Part shown: piece by piece, positions 1-6,994 of the stretch
Position numbering within the stretch: the first letter of the stretch is position 1
Layout: every line of letters begins with the position of its first letter
Source: Apostichopus japonicus
Lineage: Eukaryota; Echinodermata; Holothuroidea; Aspidochirotida; Stichopodidae
Length of the DNA: 11,000 nucleotides
Assembly (NCBI RefSeq): GCF_037975245.1
Contig: NC_092569.1
Coordinates: 11,514,001-11,525,000 of the forward strand
Reading direction: 5' to 3'
Program-made: the position numbers and the translations under genes
The notes under the pieces: model-generated
Databases searched by the model: none
What the model saw: only the letters and a program-made list of their open reading frames with translations
Told to the model about the DNA's origin: nothing

Positions 1-1184
1 GACATATAATTCCTGTGCACTTCCACATGTCTCTTCATCACAGGCCATCTCTATGCAAGTTTAATTAAAGTTCAGAGAGATGAATTGAAATGCAAAACAT
101 CAATTTTTTCTCATAAAAACAGCTACAATCACATTCTTGATGTGCATCATCCAAGCCAAAGACATCATTCTACTACTGCAAAGCTGTGTTACTTGGTAGC
201 CTCTCTCAATTTCTCATTTTTCACCTCTTCCAGTTTGTACCAATCTAGGAAAGGAATGAAGCAATTAAAGTAATAAATGGTGTGCTAACGAACTAGAATG
301 AAAAAGAAGATTAATCGCTTTCTACAGTCTACTAGTTTGTGCCAAACTTTTTGAAAACATTATCATTTTATCAGTTTCAGTTTTAGAAAAGGAATAAATT
401 GCATTAGCCTTTTTTTTATAGCAAGTGCAGTAACACACTGTGTTGGCAGCCAATTAAAGATTAAAGATTCTTCACGGTCGTTTCCTCTGATCTTTTTGCG
501 ACAAACAAGAAAATGGAGGTTTAAGTACAAACAGCCTGTGTTCGTGAACTTGACATACCAATTGCATAATAGGCGAAGGTCAAATGTGTAAATGTGCATT
601 ACACGTCGCTTAGAGCAAAATGAGTCAATAGTGTTATTTACAGCACTTAGCCGATAGTCAAACCAAAGGTTGTGATACTGGTTCAACAGTGTTTCTGTTG
701 TCATTTTATGGTAGATGAAGGTAGGAGCACTGAAAGCTCTCTATCAAGCAATTTTCTCTTCGCTTCAGACAAATTTGTTGCCATGCTTTGCAAAGTCCTG
801 TTGCTTCTTGCTGATACCTCAGTAAATAAATTGTTCAATTTCCTTAATTTCCTTACAGATCTAAACTGGTTCCACTTTACCAATAATCAGTGGGCTATCA
901 GCTAACACAATTTCATGTAGATTAAACATAAATCTAAAAAATAACAATTACTTGTTTTACATGTATATGAATAATTGCAAGGATGCACCATTGCACCCTT
1001 CGATGTTGAAATTCCCCAAAACAACAGAGTGACAAGAGAAAATGCCAAGTTCATCTGCAACAAAAGATTTGTGAAATTGTTTAAATTTGATACAGTAAAA
1101 TAACATTCACTGAAAGTTTACATCTTCTCCCAACCTCCCCCCCCCCCTTTTTCCAAGATAGCCAAGATGTCACTGGAAGCAGGA
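1..1184. other. AT-rich non-coding stretch, no supported gene
   Basis: No reading frame here shows a recognisable domain. The longest frames (minus 363-704, plus 672-905, minus 701-883) overlap one another and have no family signature. The minus 701-883 frame reads like a charged amphipathic protein segment and is discussed as a weak finding. A run of 11 C (1137-1147) sits just before the foldback element that begins at 1185. I see no RNA gene or promoter that I can defend. Confidence 0.6.
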
Positions 1185-1358
1185 CACTTCGCCCAACAAC
1201 CATTTCGCCCAACTGCCATTTCGCCCAACCTTACCATTTCGCCCAACCAGCCTGGTCATTTCGCCCAACCAGCCTGGTCATTTCGCCCAACCAGCCTGGT
1301 CATTTCGCCCAACCAGCCTGGTCATTTCGCCCAACCAGCCTGGTCATTTCGCCCAACC
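1185..1358 (+). repeat. Left arm of the foldback: 22-bp tandem array
   Basis: After a 46-bp terminal block with shortened units (each ending TTCGCCCAAC), the 22-bp unit starts at 1235, 1257, 1279, 1301 and 1323, with a partial sixth copy at 1345-1358. Every unit has the core CATTTCGCCCAACC followed by AGCCTGGT. The full copies are identical as far as I can read, which suggests recent expansion or gene conversion. Because 22 is not a multiple of 3, the array gives false open frames with 22-residue repeats in all three frames. They are not coding. Confidence 0.92.
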
Positions 1359-1381
1359 TTGATTAAATATGATACTTGAAA

Positions 1382-1850
1382 AGTAAACGTTCGGGAATTG
1401 TTAAAGTTACAGGATACGAACCGAATATTAAGGAAACTTGAGGACCGATCAGTGTGTTGAGGGTTAGGTTTGATAGTAAACGTTCGAATATTAAGGAATA
1501 TTAAGGAAACTTGAAGTCCTTTTCTTTGTATAACTTTAGTAAGGAAACGTTACAGAATACGAACCGAATATTAAGGAATCTTGAGGATGGATCAGTGTTT
1601 TAGGGGTTAGGTTTGATAGGTTTGATAGTAAACGGTCGGGAATTGTTAACGTTACGGGATGCGAACCGAGTATTAAGGAAACTTGAAGTCGTGGTTAAAT
1701 TGATTAGGCCTACATATGTGATTACATATGTGGTTACATTGATAAATATTACGGACGGGTTTTATATATATATTGTTTTTCACTTAACGTTCCGGAATTG
1801 TTAGTCAGTAGGATGGACCAGTATTTTAGGGGTTAGGTTTGATAGGTTTT
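1382..1850 (+). repeat. Diverged internal direct repeats of the foldback core (left half)
   Basis: A block containing GAACCGAATATTAAGGAA recurs in diverged copies starting near 1413, 1554 and 1658, so spacing is about 141 and 104 bp. Companion blocks GGGTTAGGTTTGATAG (about 1459, 1593 and 1828) and TAAACGTTCG or variants (1383, 1478, 1629, 1785) recur with them. Copies differ by substitutions and indels, so this is an old, irregular repeat. No coding function is visible; the 63-codon frame at 1613-1804 is a by-product. Confidence 0.7.
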
Positions 1851-1940
1851 TATGAAGACCGATTCCCCTGTGTTTGTATAACATTAGATTAACACTATGT
1901 AGAACTAGATAAACACATAACTGCTGTGAACAATACCCTT

Positions 1941-2071
1941 GATTAATGCCTGGCGGACTTGATAAACCTTGACCGAAGTCATCAAGCAGAACAATAGGTG
2001 TGGATTAATAAACCACAAACAATAGGCCTCCGATAAACGTCTGGTTGACCGGATTAACGCTTGGCTGACCA
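1941..2071 (+). repeat. Four degenerate 20-bp units in two adjacent pairs
   Basis: Units at 1941-1960, 1961-1980, 2032-2051 and 2052-2071 all follow the pattern GATWAA(C/T) then a CTGG or TTGR block then GAC. They are spaced exactly 20 bp within each pair. They resemble a decayed short tandem array inside the foldback core, of nearly the same unit size as the 22-bp arm repeats but different in sequence. Confidence 0.5.
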
Positions 2072-2263
2072 AAACAATAACTGCGGATTACTGACTCACA
2101 AATGCAATAACATCAATTATTGAAAAATACTTATACTTAAGTTGGTCATAAGAACCTACGCTAGTCTTTCTTACCATTAAAAGTACACTCAATTCACCTA
2201 ATAGGTGCAATTATGTTTCACCATGAGGAGCATGCTATAAGTTCATGTTCTTCGGGCCCTCCC

Positions 2264-2424
2264 TTAAAAATACTTCAGGTTCTTGGCTACTACGTTGCGT
2301 TAGATAGTGTAAAACCGCCTACACCCCCATTTCAATACTTATACTAATAATATTAAAAATACTTCAGGTTCTTGGCTACTACGTTGCGTTAGATAGTGTA
2401 AAACCGCCTACACCCCATTTCAAT
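2264..2424 (+). repeat. 89-bp direct repeat, two near-identical copies
   Basis: The segment beginning TTAAAAATACTTCAGG occurs at 2264 and again at 2353. About 70 bp are the same apart from one C in a C run. After that the copies diverge into AT-rich sequence. This is a recent local duplication inside the foldback core. Confidence 0.88.
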
Positions 2425-2446
2425 AATATAACTACCAATAATATAA

Positions 2447-2691
2447 CCCAAAATAAATCAAATTGAACTAGTGAAATAGAAACGGTTATATTATTCCACA
2501 CCGATTCCCCTTTGTTTGTATAATAATATAACTTCCATTGTATGCGTAAACGCCTAAAGTAGTGTAATCCTCCCATTATACCCGAAATAACTGCTCAGAC
2601 TCAGATCGATATCGAGCGGACCTCACTTTATTTACCTATTACGAAGTAACCTTACCCAAAATAAATCAAATTGAACTGGTGGAATAGAAAA
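2447..2691 (+). repeat. Dispersed 36-bp direct repeat inside the foldback core
   Basis: The segment starting CCCAAAATAAATCAAATTGA at 2447-2482 recurs at 2655-2690 with two substitutions (spacing 208 bp). The second copy lies close to the right arm. A related CCGATTCCCCT-GTTTGTATAA block is shared between about 1859 and 2502, so the core was built by several rounds of internal duplication. Confidence 0.75.
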
Positions 2692-2727
2692 AGTAATATT
2701 ATTCTGACTGAATATTAGTAAAAATAA

Positions 2728-2927
2728 GGTTGGGCGAAATGACCAACACGGTTGGGCGAAATGACCAACACGGTTGGGCGAAATGACCAACACGGTTGGG
2801 CGAAATGACCAACACGGTTGGGCGAACTGACCATGCTGGTTGGGCGAAATGACCAACGCGGTTGGGCGAAATGACCAGGCTGGTTGGGTGAAATGGCAGT
2901 TGGGCGAAATGGTTGTTGGGCGAAGTG
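2728..2927 (-). repeat. Right arm of the foldback: inverted 22-bp tandem array
   Basis: Units start at 2728, 2750, 2772, 2794, 2816, 2838 and 2860, followed by the inverted 46-bp terminal block (2882-2927). The core GGTTGGGCGAAATGACC is the reverse complement of the left-arm core. The first four units end AACAC. The units at 2816 and 2838 carry variants. The unit at 2860, next to the terminus, ends AGGCT and is the exact inverse of the left-arm unit. The two arms therefore share the terminus-proximal unit but have expanded different variants inward. Confidence 0.92.
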
Positions 2928-3436
2928 ACTCGCAAGCATCTCACTGCTCTATGGCAAGAATTTTAAAGAGGACTGACACTTTACTGAAGGCTATGGTCAC
3001 ACTCTTTGTTTATACCATGGAGAAATAAAACTAGAAGTCAGAGACTTGCCATCTGCAATACAGAATGTAGGATATGCTTAGCATAGTGTACAATTATGTG
3101 TTGTACAGTCCTGATTTGGCCTCTCTGTTTTGACATTTCTAAGATAGATGCACTTTAATTTAACTGAAGTTCTCTATCACAAGAAATTCATCTAATGTAA
3201 AATTGATGACTTCGCAGTGGCTTCAAGTTATGCTATCACAATTTGCGGAGAGTAAGAGATCAATCTTGTGCAAAGATAAATCGATATATTTTAACACTTT
3301 AATAGGAAGAAGTGTATGGAAGTATGAGATAATGGTATATTGCAATGATCGCAGTGACCTCAATTGACCTCTACATGCATAACTTATACATGGTATCAAT
3401 CACCTTGCAACTCATTTTTGTGTTGGACTTTTGACT
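2928..3436. other. Non-coding stretch right of the foldback
   Basis: AT-rich single-copy-looking sequence with no supported gene. An 11-bp inverted repeat starts at 3332 (ATGGTATATTG) and pairs with 3466-3476 on the other side of a hairpin, hinting at a small decayed palindromic element. I see no promoter or RNA gene. Confidence 0.5.
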
Positions 3437-3478
3437 TGATGGTATGAGTTGTAGTTGCTCAACTACAATATACCATCA
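3437..3478. repeat. Imperfect 42-bp palindrome (hairpin)
   Basis: Bases 3437-3445 (TGATGGTAT) pair with 3470-3478, and 3449-3457 (TTGTAGTTG) pair with 3460-3468. A 3-versus-1 base internal loop separates the two stems, with a 2-base turn at the centre. It would form a long DNA hairpin or cruciform. There is no U-run or gene end to support a functional terminator, so a decayed transposon palindrome is more likely. Confidence 0.65.
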
Positions 3479-3510
3479 TAGGGCTAAGTAAACTGCAGCC
3501 TACAGATTTT

Positions 3511-3608
3511 TCATGTAGTTTGCAAGTACGGTAATGGAAGGCTGAAGGTTGTGTGCCTCTTGTACTCTGTCGTGGCTGTTAGCTCCTCTCGGTACAAATC
3601 TTCCATTT
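3511..3608 (-). CDS. Tentative minus-strand exon, possible terminal coding exon
   Basis: Read on the minus strand, a pyrimidine-rich tract (TTATTTTTTTGGCAG) ends in an AG directly before 3608. From there a frame stays open for 31 codons from the ATG at 3606 to a TGA at 3511-3513. The peptide begins MEDLYREELTATTEY and ends PLPYLQTT. It is charged, contains CpG-bearing codons, and is richer in GC than its AT-rich surroundings, as expected of an exon. I do not recognise the family, no partner exon was found, and no strong downstream donor is visible, so a terminal exon would be needed. An overlapping plus-strand frame is also open, so chance is a real alternative. Confidence 0.27.
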
Positions 3609-3806
3609 CTGCCAAAAAAATAACACATAACAGCAGAAAGAGTTATTTATTTCTGCACCTAACAGAAGCCGGTCACCTTTGTTAGAAATAGTTTCAAAGT
3701 AAAACAAAATCAATTACATTAACGGTCTTTATTTGAGTTTTGTACCATGTTTAAATACTTATCAGTTTGTATCCATACAAACATTCTCTCCCATGAAAAC
3801 TGTATA

Positions 3807-4200
3807 TGTGTCCCTTTAGATTGTTCAGAAATCATACTATAAGGAATCCTGTTATGGGCAGTTCGGTTTATTGAGGTTTACACCGATTTCATGATCTGCT
3901 GTGATATATACGGAAACATAATATGCCTTACTGTAAATGTGTCCCTTTTTAATGTTCAGAAAATCAATGATATAAGGAGTCCCTGCTTTGGCAGTTCAGT
4001 TTATTGAGATTTACACCAAATTCATGATCTGCTGTGATATATACGGAAACATAATATGCCTTACTGTAAATGTGTCCCTTTTTAATGTTCAGAAAATCAA
4101 TGATATAAGGAGTCCCTGCTATGGGCAGTTCAGTTTATTGAGATTTACACCAAATTCATGATCTGCTGTGCCTAATATGGAAATATAATCTGCCTCACTG
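3807..4200 (+). repeat. Tandem repeat, about 131-133 bp, three copies
   Basis: Copies begin with TGTGTCCCTTT at 3807, 3938 and 4071, giving periods of 131 and 133 bp. Copies two and three are nearly identical through AATGTTCAGAAAATCAATGA and the segment ending ATGATCTGCTGTG. Copy one is more diverged, and copy three decays after about 4170. No open frame runs through the array. It looks like a short satellite-like or local tandem duplication. Confidence 0.9.
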
Positions 4201-5257
4201 ACAGTGCTTCAAAACCTACTTCTGGGGAGTATAATTGTAGAATAAGAACAGCATGAGATGTAATAAAACTCATTTCTGTTTTATAGTGTGAGGCTTATAA
4301 CATTAGGAGTGCAAAGCTGTGACCTAGTTATGTGGTGTTTCATTTTTACATGTCTCACGTGGATAAAACTTATTTGTGGCTAGGCCTAGGCTATACCTAT
4401 ATCATTGCATTAGTAGGCTTAGCCTAATTAATTTCACCAAACATTTTTAAGTTTGACAAACAAGTACCCCCCCCCCCCATAATTTACATTGAACTATAGT
4501 CTAGATTGAGATGATCCATTCACAAGTTTCTTGGTTTTTATAAATGAATAGTACAAAATTATCATTTTTTAAATTAAATTTCAAATGCATATAACCTAAG
4601 TTTACTAATATAGCTTAACTGGTTATAGCCTAGCCTGGGTAAGTTTTACACTCAGAGGTTAATGTAGGCCACTACAATAAATGCATCACTTGCAATTTTA
4701 AGCAATCTCTTCCTTCACTGTCGGCAATCACTAATAGCCATTTCCCGAACATGTAAGACCACTAGTAGTATAGCCTAAGCCTACAGTCTTTTAAAAGCGA
4801 AGGCAGGCTAGGCCTACATGGTCTAAGACTAAAGTGTACTGACCCCAAAGCACAAAGGTCTATGCATAATATCACTATAATGTGTGGCTTTGATTAGGTG
4901 TGCCCTCAGGAGTTAGCGTACACCACAATTACTCGCATTTGGTAGAAGTAGTACTAGAGGCGGTCGTTAATTAGGGAAGGTCTTGCTTTGAGTATGACAC
5001 ACAGTAGGAATATACTTACTTAGGTCTAGACTTAGGCCTAGTCCGAAAGTACTTACTATACAAATACTAGCCTATACTATCTCATAGCTAGTACAGCGTA
5101 TTTACTACATCAGGGAAAGGATCTGGCCTAACCTAGCCTAACAACGTAAGAGCTAACGTTAGGTTATACTTCAATATCGCGCGTACTGACTGTACCGCAG
5201 AAATGACAAAATCGACATGATCCCGTTATTTCACCTTTCCATTTAAACACTGATTTA
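4201..5257. other. Non-coding stretch rich in TAGGCCTA/TAGCCTA words
   Basis: No supported gene. Words such as TAGGCCTA, TAGCCTA and CCTAGCCTA recur irregularly (for example 4381, 4627, 4771, 4806, 5021, 5068, 5125), without a fixed period. I associate this dispersed word with echinoderm and some other invertebrate-deuterostome genomes, which is a weak lineage hint. A run of 12 C lies at 4467-4478. Confidence 0.55.
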
Positions 5258-5265
5258 AGGTTATT
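5258..5265 (+). repeat. Left target-site duplication of the hAT-like element
   Basis: AGGTTATT directly precedes the left terminal inverted repeat and is repeated exactly at 5924-5931 after the right one. The two bases CA follow both copies, but on the left they belong to the terminus, so 8 bp is the natural length. Confidence 0.85.
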
Positions 5266-5923
5266 CAAGGGCGGCGGAAGCACTTTCAATCTGGTGGGGG
5301 GGCACCGACATCAAAGGGCACTTTGCAGAAATTCGATTGGACTGATGCAGCCTTATATTTAGTACCCTTTATAACCCTTATTGCATTATCTTATTTGCAT
5401 AAACACATCACTCCATCAACGCCCCCCACCCCCCTCAAGGAAAATATGCATATAGCACTGCAACATCCAATGTGCAAATTGGGACACAAGGAACAAGTTT
5501 TCTTTTGAGACAAAATGAGGTGAAAACATGCTAGTTGCTAATGTAGGAATCATCTTAATTAGAGTTTATTTCTTGATAATATCTTAACAATTTTTTTTCC
5601 ATTCGAAATAGCTATTGAGTTTGACCCACTTAAATTCATTAAAAGTCAGGGGCGTAGCCAGGATTTGCAAAGTTGTGTGCACGACTATCTGAGCGAAGCG
5701 CCACCTTCGGTTGGCGCGGAGCGTCCAAGAAAATTTTTGGTTTTACAAACCCCTCAGATGGCCGGAAACGGCCCTTCCCGAGTGTTCATTCTGGTTCCCT
5801 GGCCTCTAATTGCTAACTTGAGACACCCCAATTTTTATGTAGAAAAGGGGCACATTTTTAACCTGAGGAAAAGTGGGGGGGCACGTGCCCCATGTGCCTC
5901 CCCCCGGTTCCCCGCCGCCCTTG
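5266..5923. mobile_element. hAT-like non-autonomous DNA transposon, 658 bp
   Basis: The ends form a perfect 12-bp terminal inverted repeat: CAAGGGCGGCGG at 5266-5277 and its reverse complement at 5912-5923. It is flanked on both sides by the same 8 bases, AGGTTATT (5258-5265 and 5924-5931). An 8-bp target duplication together with a terminus beginning CA-R-GGG is typical of the hAT superfamily. The interior has no transposase; the short open frames at 5323-5508 and 5665-5949 run through transposon sequence and are not genes. G-rich and C-rich tracts near the ends (about 5291-5303 and 5874-5906) and a stem-loop around 5697-5717 (GCGCCA...TGGCGC) are visible. A second terminus-like sequence (CAGGGGCGTAGCCAGG) begins at 5647, so the element may be composite or derived from a fusion of two related ends. 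Confidence 0.83.
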
Positions 5924-5931
5924 AGGTTATT
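5924..5931 (+). repeat. Right target-site duplication of the hAT-like element
   Basis: Exact copy of AGGTTATT at 5258-5265, directly after the right terminal inverted repeat. A perfect match implies a fairly recent insertion, or at least no substitution in 8 bases since. Confidence 0.85.
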
Positions 5932-6384
5932 CATACCCCTTTGATCTAGCAAGAATTTGACTTTGTCATATGCAATAATTAGATGGTTATTTGCACATTT
6001 CCTCGTCTTATTTGACTGTTTCTCCTGCTTGCTTAACCCCCTATCATATATGAATATTTAGTGCGCTGAGGATGGAGCTAGCGCTGTAACCATCCTCTGC
6101 CCACCAAGGAGAAATCTACTGATGCCTTTAGATGATACATCTTTACACCATCAGAAAGAGCACCACCTTCTTCACACCCTCACTGTCTGTCAGCTTTTAC
6201 TGTTTCTCTACAAAGTCACGTGACTTTGCTAAGAGGCTGACAAGAATAGAAAAACACTGCTTGTCCTATAAAGACGAAGGTAAACAGTTTGAATATGTGG
6301 AATGACCAAAAGCGAAGTCAGTTCAGAAGATATTTTTTTAAATAATAATTGTTAAATAGCTAACAGGTATTTAAGTTGGTGGGG
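5932..6384. other. Non-coding spacer between two mobile elements
   Basis: No supported gene. The one notable structure is a perfect 18-bp palindrome at 6211-6228, listed separately. The rest is AT-rich sequence without repeats I can recognise. Confidence 0.5.
6211..6228. promoter_or_regulatory. Perfect palindrome containing a GTCACGTGAC E-box
   Basis: CAAAGTCACGTGACTTTG reads the same on both strands. Its centre, CACGTG (6217-6222) in the context GTCACGTGAC, matches the known binding consensus of bHLH-zip factors such as USF and MITF/TFE. A further 7-bp inverted repeat (6188-6194 with 6236-6242) brackets it, so a cruciform is possible. No gene start is evident nearby: the closest supported exon is 1.5 kb downstream and is internal. 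A regulatory role is only a possibility. Confidence 0.25.
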
Positions 6385-6577
6385 CTTGTTCGCAGGGCAG
6401 CCCTGCGAATAGCCAGACACACACACACACCTTATTCACAGGGCAGCCCTGTGAATAGCCAGACACAAGTATCTTATTCACAGGGCAGCCCTGTGAATAG
6501 CCAGACACGAGCATCTTATTTGCAGGGCTGCCCTGTGAATAGCCAGACACATACACCTTATTCACAGGGCAGCCTTT
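6385..6577 (+). repeat. Tandem array of palindromic 42-bp units
   Basis: Units start at 6385, 6431, 6473, 6515 and 6557; the last is partial, and the first is 46 bp because of an AC run (about 6415-6430). Each full unit contains a nearly perfect 23-bp palindrome, ATTCACAGGGC, one base, then GCCCTGTGAAT, followed by AGCCAGACAC. The unit at 6515 has a G-T change in the left half that spoils two base pairs. Since 42 is a multiple of 3, both strands show false open frames with 14-residue repeats (6371-6579). They are by-products. Confidence 0.92.
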
Positions 6578-6605
6578 GACTGGGTTAACGGGCTCAGTAA
6601 TTTTT

Positions 6606-6648
6606 GGGCTATTCGAGTTTGCTTTGGGGCTATTCGAGTTTGCTTTTG
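6606..6648 (+). repeat. Two copies of a 21-bp repeat
   Basis: GGGCTATTCGAGTTTGCTTT occurs at 6606 and again at 6627, period 21, followed by the start of a third GGGC at 6648. It sits just inside the left arm of the second foldback-type element. TATTCG echoes the arm unit. Confidence 0.85.
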
Positions 6649-6729
6649 GGCACCAGCTATCTTTTTGAGAGTCTTAATTGGGAGCCTCTATATTTTGAGG
6701 AATTTATTGGCCTTTGGGATTCCTATCTT

Positions 6730-6994
6730 CCCAGCAAACACAAAAACGTTTTTGAAACGTTATTAAAATGTTTCGTCTTTTGTTTTGATAACGTTATTTG
6801 TGGTGTAATAAATATGTCACGAAAACGTTTTCAGGTTATCATTTCGAAACATTTTTTCGTAATAACATTAATATAACATTAATATCTCATAAAAACGTTA
6901 TGCCGACGCTTTTATAACACCACATTTAACGTTATAAAAATATATTTTAGAGGCTCTTTTAAAAATGTTATGATAACGTTTTGTGTTTGCTGGG
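6730..6994. mobile_element. Palindromic MITE, 265 bp, nested in the second foldback
   Basis: The left end CCCAGCAAACACAAAAACGTT (6730-6750) and the right end (6975-6994, reading ACGTTTTGTGTTTGCTGGG) are inverted copies with one base of gap. Internal arms also pair: ATAACGTTATTTGTGGTGT near 6787 faces ACACCACATTTAACGTTAT near 6918. The element is therefore a long imperfect hairpin rich in AACGTT. It has no coding capacity, and no target duplication is clear (left flank CCTATCTT, right TTAATGCT). The superfamily is not determined. The open frame at 6604-6876 crosses its border and is not a gene. Confidence 0.75.

Larger units (their letters stand above)
1185..2927. mobile_element. Foldback (TU-like) non-autonomous transposon with tandem-array inverted arms
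   Basis: The two ends are inverted copies of each other. Bases 1185-1230 match the reverse complement of 2882-2927 at 45 of 46 positions; the single difference is at 2889. Inside each end lies a tandem array of a 22-bp unit, also in inverted orientation (1235-1358 on the left, 2728-2881 on the right). The about 1.37 kb between the arms encodes no transposase and is itself built of degenerate repeats. Long inverted repeats made of short tandem units are the hallmark of foldback elements, for example Drosophila FB and the sea-urchin TU family, so class II and non-autonomous is the best reading. I found no target-site duplication: the left flank ends AAGCAGGA and the right flank begins ACTCGCAA. 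The exact ends are therefore uncertain by some bases, or the duplication has decayed. Confidence 0.8.

Noticed and set aside
363-704. 113-codon minus-strand frame
   Set aside because: No domain or family signature, no clear splice context and ordinary AT-rich composition; likely chance.
1235-1358. Short regular repeats reminiscent of a CRISPR array
   Set aside because: The 22-bp units abut directly with no variable spacers, and the context is a eukaryotic transposon arm.
1167-1379. Open frame with repeats such as ISPNQPGHFAQP (and its minus-strand counterparts at 2632-2944)
   Set aside because: The frames are produced by the 22-bp arm arrays, are open in several frames at once, and lie inside a foldback element.
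5323-5949. Two short plus-strand frames (5323-5508 and 5665-5949)
   Set aside because: They lie almost wholly within the hAT-like element; the second crosses its right end into flanking DNA.
6371-6579. Frames on both strands with repeats such as YSQGSPVNSQT
   Set aside because: Direct translation of the 42-bp palindromic array; 42 is a multiple of 3, so the frame stays open by default.
6604-6876. 90-codon plus-strand frame
   Set aside because: It crosses from the foldback core into the palindromic MITE and shows no protein family features.
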